Assembly (NCBI GenBank): GCA_964393535.1
Contig: CAYMUC010000049.1
Coordinates: 1 to 21,867 of the forward strand
Reading direction: 5' to 3'
Source of the DNA: CAYMUC01 sp964393535
Lineage (GTDB): Bacteria; Actinomycetota; Acidimicrobiia; Acidimicrobiales; Ilumatobacteraceae
DNA: 21,867 bases
Of the stretch, positions 15,678 to 21,867 are shown in pieces. A program made the position numbers and the translations under genes. How positions within the stretch are numbered: position 1 is the first letter of the stretch; every line of letters starts with the position of its first letter. The notes beneath the pieces were generated by a model. That model saw only the letters and a list, made by a program, of their open reading frames with translations. It made no database searches and was not told the origin of the DNA.

Positions 15678-16622
15678 TCAGTTGCGTTCAGTGCCCCGTA
15701 GGGGGCCTTCGGCGGCGTCGGGGTGCACCCCGGGTTGACGAGCGCCGCGTGTGGCGACGAGTTCTCTCGTGATGGCGCGTGCTGCTCGTGTGGCGGCGTT
15801 GGTGCGAGGCCGGCGCCGTTGTGCCCATCCCACGACTCGCCGCGGGAGGCCGTGGACACGGACGAGGCGAAACTCGCCGCGCAACCACCCCGGCACCGCC
15901 GTGGCGGGAACGATGGCGGGGCCGTAGCCGTCGAAGGCGAGCGACGTGAGCAGTCGCACGCCGTCGATCTCGGCCTGCACTCGCAACACGACGTTCTGGT
16001 TGGCCGCCGCACGGTCGACCACCCGACGCAGGGACGTACCGGTAGGGGGCAGCAGGAGGGGATGGTGCGCTAGTTCGCTGAGCAGCAGTTCGTCCCGGTC
16101 GGCCAAGGCGTGCTGGTTGTGGGTGAGCAGCATCAGGTCTTCGGCGAACAGTGGCTCCACCTCGATCTCGGGATCGTCGATGGGGAGGTGGACCACGGCG
16201 GCGTCGATCTGACGACTGACCAGCATGGGCAGCAACGACGATGTGCTGCCCTCGTGCACGATGGCCCGAACCCCGGGGTGGGCTCGTTGCATGGCCCCAA
16301 GCACCTGGGGCATGAGCCAACGGGCGGTGGTGCCGATGACTCCGAGGCGTGTCTGGCCCGAGACATGGTCCTGATCCGATGCCAGGTCCCCGGGGATGTC
16401 GTCGAGTTCACGCATGACCCGACGGGCACGTTCCACCACGATGGCTCCAGCGGGCGTGAGTTCGCCCCCTTGGCGGTCCACCAACGTCTGGCCCAACTCG
16501 CGTTCCAGGCGTGCGATATGCGTGGAGACGTTCGACTGCACCGTGTAAAGGGCCCTCGCCGCTGCCGAGAACGATCCGTGATCGGCAATGGCCACCAATG
16601 CGGCGAGTTGGCGGAGATCCAT
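15678..16622 (-). CDS. LysR-family transcriptional regulator
   Basis: A 314-residue LTTR. The N-terminal winged helix-turn-helix is MDLRQLAALVAIADHGSFSA followed by AARALYTVQSNVSTHIARLERELG (to about residue 44) and LTPAG (55-59). The effector-binding periplasmic-binding-like domain begins at about 93 (GQTRLGVIGTTARWLMP) and has the two-lobe pattern. The start at 16622 gives the canonical MDLRQL and lies 8 nt downstream of TATCAT. An in-frame upstream extension is rejected. It lies directly upstream of, and in the same direction as, the carboxyltransferase gene rather than divergent from a target. The effector is unknown; acyl-CoA or fatty-acid metabolism is a context-based guess. Confidence 0.92.
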   Translation of the reverse strand: MDLRQLAALVAIADHGSFSAAARALYTVQSNVSTHIARLERELGQTLVDRQGGELTPAGAIVVERARRVMRELDDIPGDLASDQDHVSGQTRLGVIGTTARWLMPQVLGAMQRAHPGVRAIVHEGSTSSLLPMLVSRQIDAAVVHLPIDDPEIEVEPLFAEDLMLLTHNQHALADRDELLLSELAHHPLLLPPTGTSLRRVVDRAAANQNVVLRVQAEIDGVRLLTSLAFDGYGPAIVPATAVPGWLRGEFRLVRVHGLPRRVVGWAQRRRPRTNAATRAARAITRELVATRGARQPGVHPDAAEGPLRGTERN

Positions 16623-16630
16623 CTCTAGAA

Positions 16631-16636
16631 ATGATA
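16631..16636 (-). promoter_or_regulatory. -10 box TATCAT of a leaderless lysR promoter
   Basis: On the minus strand TATCAT ends 8 nt before the ATG at 16622, and no Shine-Dalgarno intervenes. The divergent 6C RNA -35 begins only 22 bp away, so regulator binding here could affect both directions. Confidence 0.5.
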
Positions 16637-16657
16637 CCGAGGATCGGTGCCTACGAC

Positions 16658-16686
16658 TTGATAGATCCCAAACGAACGTGCATACT
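16658..16686 (+). promoter_or_regulatory. Sigma-70-type promoter for the 6C-type RNA
   Basis: TTGATA (16658-16663) and CATACT (16681-16686) are separated by exactly 17 nt, the best-formed -35/-10 pair in the window. Transcription would start near 16693, just before the first hairpin. Confidence 0.6.
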
Positions 16687-16692
16687 TTCACT

Positions 16693-16845
16693 TGTTCGGT
16701 GTGACTCACTCATCCCCCCAAGGGTGAGATCACTCGATGCGAGGGATCGTCCCCCCACGATCACCTCGCCAGAGAGTCCAGTACACGGTTCCCCCAGCCG
16801 TGGGACTCAGGTTGAGAGGCCCCGCTTCCCCCAAGCGGGGCCTTT
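16693..16845 (+). ncRNA. 6C-type small RNA (actinobacterial C-rich-loop RNA)
   Basis: A non-coding transcript predicted from four consecutive hairpins with C-rich loops. H1 is closed by GTGA/TCAC (16701-16704/16730-16733) and CTCA/TGAG (16709-16712/16725-16728) and carries six C at 16714-16719. H2 has an 11-bp stem, CGAGGGATCGT (16740-16750) with 16757-16768, one bulged A, and a pure six-C loop 16751-16756. H3 pairs GAGTCC/GGACTC (16774-16779/16803-16808) and CACGG/CCGTG (16784-16788/16798-16802) around a loop with five C. H4 is the terminator with a five-C loop. Two stem-loops each with six C define the 6C RNA class described in Actinobacteria. In mycobacteria, as I recall, 6C RNA (B11) acts on mRNAs through its C loops and lies beside a HAD-hydrolase gene, and a HAD-PlsC gene follows here. 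The 5' end is inferred from the promoter. Confidence 0.85.
16817..16845 (+). terminator. Intrinsic terminator of the 6C-type RNA
   Basis: A perfect 11-bp stem, AGGCCCCGCTT (16817-16827) with AAGCGGGGCCT (16833-16843), and a CCCCC loop are followed by TT and a pyrimidine-rich tract. No protein gene precedes it on this strand for several kb, so it must end a transcript that begins inside the intergenic region. The HAD-PlsC -10 starts 29 nt downstream. Confidence 0.88.
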
Positions 16846-16873
16846 CCCGTTCCCGGCCCCGACGTCGTGGGTC

Positions 16874-16879
16874 TAGCCT
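16874..16879 (+). promoter_or_regulatory. -10 box TAGCCT of a leaderless HAD-PlsC promoter
   Basis: TAGCCT ends 6 nt before the ATG at 16886. It lies downstream of the 6C RNA terminator, giving the gene its own start site, and there is no Shine-Dalgarno. Confidence 0.52.
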
Positions 16880-16885
16880 CACGCC

Positions 16886-18325
16886 ATGTCACCACGCGTC
16901 GCCGCCGTGTTCGACCTCGACCGCACCCTGGTCCTGGGAGCATCGGGGCCCGTGTTCGCACGAGCACTGCGTTCTGCAGGCTTGGCGGGGGCGCCGGTCC
17001 CCGGTGAACAGATGTTGTTCGGTCTGTTCAATGCCTTGGGGGAGAACCTTCCGTCCATGGTGCTGGCTCGACAGGCCGTGACCCTCGCCAAGGGACGATC
17101 GGCCGAAGCCGTGCGCTTGGCCGCCCAAGGCGCCGTCGATGAACTGCTGGCTCTCGTACCACCCTTCGCCCTTGCCGCCATTGCCGAACACCGCGAGCGA
17201 GGTGAGTTGTTGGCCTTGGCCACCACCACACCGCACGATCTGGTCACCCCGTTCGCCGAGCGCCTCGGCTTCGATGCGGTGATCGCCACTCGCTATCGCG
17301 TGGCCTCCGACGGCACCTACGACGGCACCTTGGACGGGTCTTTCGTGTGGAGCGCAGGCAAGCTGAGCGCCGTTCAACGTTGGGCCTCGCAGGCCGGCGT
17401 CGACCTCACCCAGAGTTGGGCCTACAGCGACAGCATCTACGACGCGCCGTTGCTGTCGGCGGTGGGGCATCCCGTGGCGGTGAACCCCGACCCTCGCCTC
17501 GCTGTGCTGGCGGCCACGCGACGATGGCCCATACGTCATTTCGACGTGCCCGCCGGGGTGGCCAAGGTGCCGGTGGTGGGCCTCGAGGTGCAACGTCTCC
17601 TGCTCACCCTGGCCCGACCCGAGTTCTTCCCCTATGCCCGCTTCGATATCGAGGGCGTGGAGCGGTTGCCCTTGGAGGGGCCGGCGTTGGTGTGTGCGAA
17701 CCACCGCAGTTACTTCGATGTGGCCGCCATGGCGTTGCTGTTCGCCAGGGTGGGCCGTCCGGTGCGATTCCTCGGGAAGAAAGAGGTGTTCGACGCACCC
17801 ATCGTGGGGCAACTGGCCAACGCGCTGGGCGGAATCCGAGTGGAACGGGGGACTGGCAGCGACGAACCACTCGAGGCGGCACTGGCAGCACTCGCAGCCG
17901 GTGAACTGGTCGCCATGATGCCCCAGGGGACCATCCCGCGAGGTCGGGCGTTCTTCGACCCTGAACTTCGCGGTCGATGGGGCGCAGCACGCCTGGCGGC
18001 CCGAGCCGAGGTGCCCGTGATCCCCGTGGGGCTGTGGGGTACCGAACGGGTGTGGCCCCGCTCGGCGCGACTGCCCAACCTGTTGAACCTCGCCTCACCC
18101 CCCGAGGTGCGAATCAGGGTAGGCGAGGCCCTTCGCCTCGAGTCGGGTGACGTCGATGCCGACACGACTCGCCTCATGGAGAGTATTCGGTCGTTGCTTC
18201 CCGACGAGGCGCAGCAGTGGCGCGAACCCACCGACGCCGAACTCGCTGCCAGCCTGCCTCCAGGCGCAGGGAAACGAGTCGTCGACGAGGCCCACGAGCA
18301 ACGGCGTAGGCCGGGCACCGACTGA
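16886..18325 (+). CDS. HAD-IB phosphatase fused to 1-acyl-glycerol-3-phosphate acyltransferase (PlsC)
   Basis: A 479-residue two-domain protein for phospholipid synthesis. The N-terminal HAD subfamily IB domain (1 to about 215) has the nucleophile motif FDLDRTLV (D10, D12), ATTTPHD (112-118), K159 and YSDSIYDAPLL (180-190). The C-terminal PlsC domain (about 245-440) has NHRSYFD (272-278), GGIRVERG (315-322), MPQGTIPRG (345-353) and VPVIPVGLWG. Motif III usually reads EGT; here Gln replaces Glu. The acyltransferase would convert lysophosphatidate to phosphatidate at the membrane. The HAD substrate is uncertain: annotation as phosphoserine phosphatase is customary but unproven. The architecture resembles M. 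tuberculosis Rv2483c, though shorter. Start chosen from the leaderless -10. Confidence 0.92.
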   Translation: MSPRVAAVFDLDRTLVLGASGPVFARALRSAGLAGAPVPGEQMLFGLFNALGENLPSMVLARQAVTLAKGRSAEAVRLAAQGAVDELLALVPPFALAAIAEHRERGELLALATTTPHDLVTPFAERLGFDAVIATRYRVASDGTYDGTLDGSFVWSAGKLSAVQRWASQAGVDLTQSWAYSDSIYDAPLLSAVGHPVAVNPDPRLAVLAATRRWPIRHFDVPAGVAKVPVVGLEVQRLLLTLARPEFFPYARFDIEGVERLPLEGPALVCANHRSYFDVAAMALLFARVGRPVRFLGKKEVFDAPIVGQLANALGGIRVERGTGSDEPLEAALAALAAGELVAMMPQGTIPRGRAFFDPELRGRWGAARLAARAEVPVIPVGLWGTERVWPRSARLPNLLNLASPPEVRIRVGEALRLESGDVDADTTRLMESIRSLLPDEAQQWREPTDAELAASLPPGAGKRVVDEAHEQRRRPGTD

Positions 18326-18330
18326 CCTGC

Positions 18331-18336
18331 TAGACA
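18331..18336 (+). promoter_or_regulatory. Possible -10 box TAGACA before the Na/Pi cotransporter gene
   Basis: TAGACA ends 8 nt before GTG 18345. It fits the local spacing rule, but its last base departs from TANNNT. Confidence 0.3.
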
Positions 18337-18344
18337 CGCCGACG

Positions 18345-19490
18345 GTGTCAAGTCTCACCGTCCGGCCATCCCCCGTTCACCCTTCGTTCACCCCATGGAT
18401 GCGCGCGGCCTTGGTGGCGTTGCTCATCTACGCCTTCCTCGTGGGCGTGGCGTCGCTCGAGACCGGTATCAAGGTGTTGGGGGCCGACACCCAGGAACGA
18501 CTGTTCTCCACCGTGTCCAACCCTTTGGCTGGTCTCTTCGTTGGCATCCTTGCCACCGTGCTGGTGCAGTCGTCGAGTGCCAGCACCTCCATCATCGTCG
18601 GACTGGTGGCCTCGGGAGCGGTGTCGCTGGATGCGGCCGTCCCCATGATCATGGGTGCCAACATCGGCACCACCGTCACCAACACCCTGGTGTCGCTGGG
18701 CCATGTGCGTCAGACCCGCGAGTTCGAACGCGCCTTCGCCGCGGCCACGGTGCACGACTTCTTCAACGTGTTCGCCGTGGCGGTGCTCCTTCCCCTCGAG
18801 TTGGCCACCGGCATGCTGTCCAAGGCTGCGACCTGGGCCAGCGAACGACTGGTCGGGTCGTCGGGGAGTTCGTGGAAGAGTCCCATCAAGTCCTGGGTGA
18901 ACTGGCCCGTCGATCGCCTCCGTGACATGGTCGAGTGGGTGAGTACCGCCACGGGTTACGTGTCGGTGGCTCTGGTCAGCCTGGGCCTGGTGATCATCCT
19001 CACCTCGCTCACGTTCATCACCAAGAACATGCGGCGCCTGGTAGCCGACCGGGTGGAACGGTCGTTGAACACCATGCTCGGCCGGGGCGGGGGCGCGTTG
19101 GCGATGCTGCTGGGCCTCGTGGTCACCATCGCCGTTCAGTCCTCCAGCATCACCACGGCGATTCTGGTGCCCCTGGCAGCATCGGGGGTGCTGTCGCTGC
19201 GCAATGCCTATCCGGTGACGTTGGGTGCCAACGTGGGCACCACCGTCACTGCCGTGCTGGCGGCCATGGCCGCCAGTCGAACCGACGCCCTCACCATCGC
19301 CTTCGTCCACACACTGTTCAACGTGACGGGCATCGTGCTGCTGTACCCCGTCCCCGCCTTGCGAGATTTGCCCATCAGGGCCGCTGAAGCCTTGGCCCGA
19401 CTGGCTGCGCATCGCCGCCGTTGGGCCCTGGTCTACGTGGTCACCATGTTCCTGGTGGTGCCCGTCCTGGGTGTCATCGTGCTCAACTGA
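18345..19490 (+). CDS. Na+/phosphate cotransporter family protein (NptA/PF02690 type)
   Basis: A 381-residue inner-membrane transporter of the Na/Pi cotransporter II family, which moves inorganic phosphate with sodium (import or export depending on species). It shows the expected internal duplication: QSSSAST (75-81) with GANIGTT (104-110), and QSSSITT (265-271) with GANVGTT (294-300). Each pair lies in a hydrophobic repeat. A hydrophilic segment of about 40 residues (160-200) separates the halves. It lacks a C-terminal PhoU domain, but a separate PhoU-like gene follows 23 nt downstream, so the fused bacterial form is split here. The start GTG 18345 is supported by a weak -10. ATG 18396 is an alternative that leaves only the membrane part. 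Confidence 0.92.
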   Translation: MSSLTVRPSPVHPSFTPWMRAALVALLIYAFLVGVASLETGIKVLGADTQERLFSTVSNPLAGLFVGILATVLVQSSSASTSIIVGLVASGAVSLDAAVPMIMGANIGTTVTNTLVSLGHVRQTREFERAFAAATVHDFFNVFAVAVLLPLELATGMLSKAATWASERLVGSSGSSWKSPIKSWVNWPVDRLRDMVEWVSTATGYVSVALVSLGLVIILTSLTFITKNMRRLVADRVERSLNTMLGRGGGALAMLLGLVVTIAVQSSSITTAILVPLAASGVLSLRNAYPVTLGANVGTTVTAVLAAMAASRTDALTIAFVHTLFNVTGIVLLYPVPALRDLPIRAAEALARLAAHRRRWALVYVVTMFLVVPVLGVIVLN

Positions 19491-19494
19491 GCAC
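19479..19494 (+). other. Hairpin spanning the nptA-like stop codon
   Basis: GTGCTCA (19479-19485) and TGAGCAC (19488-19494) form a perfect 7-bp inverted repeat. It includes the TGA stop (19488-19490) and lies 19 nt before the PhoU-like ATG. With no T tract it is more likely a processing or partial-attenuation element, or chance, than a full terminator. Confidence 0.35.
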
Positions 19495-19513
19495 TCGACA
19501 GAAAGGCCCGATC

Positions 19514-20164
19514 ATGGTGTTGTCGTTCTTCAAGCGAGGTGATGGCGGCATGGCGCGGATCACGGGCCAGATCGTGGCCATGGTGACCGATGCACAACAC
19601 TCGTTCGAGGTGGCCACGGCCAGTGTGCTGAGCCCGACCGAGGTATCCGCAGCAGCGGACGACATCGCCGCCACCGACCGCCGCATCAACGCCACCGAAC
19701 ACGCCATTCGCCGTGAACTCATCGTGCACACCAGTGTGCACGGTGTTGCCGACATAGGCCTGGTGCTGGGTATGTCGCTGCTGGTCAAAAAGATCGAACG
19801 CATCGGCGACCAGGCGAAGAACATCATGGACCTGGCCCTCGAGGGAGTGTCGCTGGCCGACGCCGCCGATGTCGAGTCGTTCCGGGACGCGCAGCGCGCC
19901 ATCTCCACACTCTTCCACGACGTCGCGGCGTTGGTCGCCGAGCCCGAACTCGCACGGGCCGACGACATCCGTCATCGGGCCGACGAGCAACGCCGGTATC
20001 ACGAGCGCTGTCTGCGCCAGTTGCTGCACGCAGATGAACCTGGCCACTGGGCGGTCCCGCGGGCGGTGCTGCACCGCTACCTCAAGCGCATCGTGGCCAA
20101 CCTCGAAGGGGTGGCACTCACGATCACCGACCCCGATCGGGACTTGCCCGACGGGGTCGACTGA
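19514..20164 (+). CDS. PhoU-like phosphate regulatory protein
   Basis: A 216-residue, mostly alpha-helical PhoU-domain protein. The family metal-binding helix signature is KKIERIGDQAKNIMDLALEG (92-111). A second helical repeat with RYHERCLRQLL and HRYLKRIVANLEGVALTITD follows, where ANLEG resembles the second PhoU repeat motif. It probably gates or senses phosphate flux through the cotransporter encoded immediately upstream rather than a Pst ABC system, as no pst genes are in the window. GAAAGG about 8 nt before the ATG acts as the ribosome-binding site, so it depends on the upstream transcript. Convergent with the aconitase, with 9 nt between stops. Confidence 0.87.
   Translation: MVLSFFKRGDGGMARITGQIVAMVTDAQHSFEVATASVLSPTEVSAAADDIAATDRRINATEHAIRRELIVHTSVHGVADIGLVLGMSLLVKKIERIGDQAKNIMDLALEGVSLADAADVESFRDAQRAISTLFHDVAALVAEPELARADDIRHRADEQRRYHERCLRQLLHADEPGHWAVPRAVLHRYLKRIVANLEGVALTITDPDRDLPDGVD
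20129..20158. terminator. Possible bidirectional terminator hairpin between phoU-like and aconitase genes
   Basis: The arm GACCCCG-A-TCGGG (20129-20141) pairs with CCCGACGGGGTC (20147-20158): 12 bp, one bulged A, 5-nt loop. It lies in the last codons of the PhoU-like gene and 15 nt beyond the aconitase stop. No U tract is present, so if it works it is of the tract-less type. Confidence 0.4.
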
Positions 20165-20173
20165 TCGGTCGGG

Positions 20174-21867
20174 TCAGGCCCCCTCGGCGACCTTCTGGCG
20201 CACGATGTTCAGGGCCGAGCCAGCCTTGAACCACTCGACCTGCTCATCGCTGAAGGTGTGCAGGCCCTCGAAGTCGACCGTGGAACCGTCGGGCTTCACG
20301 ATCTGGCAGCGCACCGACTTGCCGGGGACCGGGGGCAGATCCAGCACATTGATCCGGTCGTCCTGCTCGATGAGGTCGTAGGTGGCCGGGTCGGCGAAGG
20401 TGAGGGGCACCAGACCCTGCTTCTTCAGGTTGGTCTCGTGAATGCGGGCGAAACTGCGGGCGAGGATGACCACGCCGCCGCGGAACCGGGGCTCCATGGC
20501 GGCGTGCTCACGGCTGGAACCCTCGCCGTAGTTGCGGTCGCCGATGGCCACCCACCGAATGCCGGCCTCGCTGTAGCGCTTGGCGATCTCGGGGTAACTG
20601 CGGGTACCGCCATCGGTGATGTCCACACCCTCGCCTGTGGCACCGGTGAAGGCATTGATGGCACCGAGGAACAGGTTGCCCGAGATGTTCTCGAGGTGAC
20701 CGCGGTAGGTGAGCCATTTGCCCGCCGCCGAGATGTGGTCGGTGGTGCACTTGCCCTGGGCCTTCATGAGGATGGGCAAGCCCAGATAGTCCTGGCCGTC
20801 CCAGGCCGTGAACGGCTCGAGCAGTTGCAGGCGGTCGCTGGTGGGGCTGACCTTCACCTCGATACCCGAACCATCGGCCGGAGGGGCCGTGAAAGTGTTG
20901 GAGCCGGGGTCGTAACCCTGCGCTGGCAGCACTTCGCCCACCGGCGGCTCCAGGCGGACCTCGGTGCCGTCGGGTGCCAGCAACACGTCGGTGGTCGGGT
21001 CGAAGTCCAGGCGGCCGGCGAGGGCCAGTGCCATCACCGTGTCGGGCGAGGTCACGAAACTGAGCGTGTTCGCCGAACCGTCGTTGCGCTTGGGGAAGTT
21101 CCGGTTGAAGGAGTTCACGATCGAGTTGGGGCGATCGGTCACCTCTTTGGAGCGCTCCCACTGGCCGATGCACGGGCCGCAGGCATTGGCCAGCACCGTG
21201 GCACCCACCGCCTCGAGATCGGCCAACAGACCATCCCGTTCGATGGTGGCGCGGATCTGCTCGGAACCTGGCGTGATGAGCAGTTCGGTCTTGGCTCGCA
21301 GGCCAGCGGCTGCCGCCTGACGGGCGATCGACGCGGCGCGGGTGATGTCCTCGTAGGAAGAGTTGGTGCACGAACCGATGAGCGCAGCGGAGATGTCGAG
21401 GGGCCAGTCGTTGGCTTGGGCCGCTCCGCCGAGGTCACGGCCGACCTTGTGGGCGCGGTCGGGCGAGTGAGGGCCGTTGATCAACGGCTTCAACTGGTCG
21501 AGGTCGATCTCGATGACCTGGTCGTAGTGGGCGCCGTCGTCGGGACGCAGGTGCGCCGCCACGGTGTCGGCGGCTGCTGCGATGTCGGAGCGACCGGTTG
21601 CCCGCAGGTACTGCGCCATGTGCTCGTCGTAGCCGAACAGCGACGTCGTGGCGCCGATCTCGGCTCCCATGTTGCAGATGGTCGCCTTGCCGGTGGCCGA
21701 GATGCTGTCGGCACCGGGCCCGAAGTACTCGACGATGGCACCCGTGCCGCCCTCGACGGTGAGCACCCGGGCCACCTCGAGGATCACGTCCTTGGGGCTG
21801 GACCAACCGCTGAGGCGTCCGGTGAGGCGTACGCCGATGACCTTGGGCCAGCGGACGTTGAAGGGGA
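20174..21867 (-). CDS. Aconitate hydratase, mitochondrial type (5' end outside window)
   Basis: Converts citrate to isocitrate in the TCA cycle. About 564 codons are present; the N-terminal quarter lies beyond the right edge, since the frame is open to the last base (SGWSSPKDVILEVARVL). Near-verbatim ACO2-type stretches are VEGGTGAIVEYFGPGADSIS, ATICNMGAEIGATTS, ATIERDG and ANACGPCIGQW. The 4Fe-4S ligands are the Cys of IGSCTNSSYED and the two Cys of CGPC. The catalytic Ser lies in NYGEGSSREHAA, and KGKCTTDHISAAG and SFARIHETNLKKQG are also present. This is the mitochondrial-type subfamily rather than the AcnA/IRP type more usual in actinobacteria. The only methionine-like starts visible here are internal. 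Confidence 0.95.
   Translation of the reverse strand, partial: PFNVRWPKVIGVRLTGRLSGWSSPKDVILEVARVLTVEGGTGAIVEYFGPGADSISATGKATICNMGAEIGATTSLFGYDEHMAQYLRATGRSDIAAAADTVAAHLRPDDGAHYDQVIEIDLDQLKPLINGPHSPDRAHKVGRDLGGAAQANDWPLDISAALIGSCTNSSYEDITRAASIARQAAAAGLRAKTELLITPGSEQIRATIERDGLLADLEAVGATVLANACGPCIGQWERSKEVTDRPNSIVNSFNRNFPKRNDGSANTLSFVTSPDTVMALALAGRLDFDPTTDVLLAPDGTEVRLEPPVGEVLPAQGYDPGSNTFTAPPADGSGIEVKVSPTSDRLQLLEPFTAWDGQDYLGLPILMKAQGKCTTDHISAAGKWLTYRGHLENISGNLFLGAINAFTGATGEGVDITDGGTRSYPEIAKRYSEAGIRWVAIGDRNYGEGSSREHAAMEPRFRGGVVILARSFARIHETNLKKQGLVPLTFADPATYDLIEQDDRINVLDLPPVPGKSVRCQIVKPDGSTVDFEGLHTFSDEQVEWFKAGSALNIVRQKVAEGA

Noticed and set aside
15653..16012. N-terminal extension of the carboxyltransferase through the LysR gene
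   Set aside because: The extra residues are an out-of-frame reading of lysR; a -10 box and GTG at 15652 give a better start.
16701..16845. Series of hairpins as a CRISPR array or phage-type repeat
   Set aside because: The stems differ in sequence; only the C-rich loops recur. Spacing and structure fit a 6C-type RNA, not direct repeats with spacers.
16693..16845. Riboswitch or 5' leader of the HAD-PlsC gene
   Set aside because: The RNA ends in an intrinsic terminator and the gene has its own -10 box at leaderless distance beyond it, so a separate small RNA is the simpler reading. A read-through leader is not fully excluded.
1..21867. Defence system, toxin-antitoxin pair, prophage, integrase, insertion sequence or biosynthetic cluster
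   Set aside because: Every sizeable stretch is covered by recognisable housekeeping or metabolic genes of uniform composition; no transposase, integrase, terminal repeats, or nuclease-helicase genes were seen.

Overview
This is a GC-rich, densely packed chromosomal segment from an actinobacterium (Actinomycetota). I favour the Acidimicrobiia or a related environmental lineage, but only moderately. The reasons are the strong GC bias, repeated TANNNT boxes placed 6-8 nt before start codons (the leaderless mRNA pattern common in this phylum), an AccD6-like carboxyltransferase, a HAD-PlsC fusion, and a small RNA whose two hairpins carry six-cytosine loops, the hallmark of the actinobacterial 6C RNA class. 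A 10-N gap inside lepA and a broken citrate synthase suggest a draft or metagenome assembly.

Left block (1-8479, plus strand): 3' part of lepA, then an EntS-like MFS exporter, a DNA photolyase, hrcA, dnaJ, rsmE and hemW. Nearly all junctions overlap or abut, so this looks like one translation and heat-shock operon with an internal promoter before hrcA. It is followed by tRNA-Val(GAC) and, 3 nt later, cutA.

Middle block (8467-11909, minus strand): acyl-CoA dehydrogenase, then an alkyl-sulfatase-like metallo-beta-lactamase protein, then an aldo/keto reductase, 1-10 nt apart. This is probably a small catabolic operon. A PIG3-type quinone oxidoreductase is divergent from it.

Central carbon and lipid block (12962-18325): citrate synthase (minus strand, interrupted by an apparent internal deletion and frameshift), a short AccD6-like acyl-CoA carboxylase beta subunit, and a LysR-type regulator upstream in the same direction. 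The 263-nt divergent gap between the regulator and the HAD-PlsC gene holds the 6C-type RNA with its own promoter and a strong terminator.

Right block (18331-21867): an NptA-type Na+/phosphate cotransporter followed by a PhoU-like protein (plus strand), converging on a mitochondrial-type aconitase (minus strand) that runs off the right edge.

Most of the window is ordinary housekeeping sequence. The strongest non-protein signal is the four-hairpin 6C-type RNA. I see no CRISPR array, insertion sequence, prophage or defence locus, and no gene-free stretch longer than about 265 nt.
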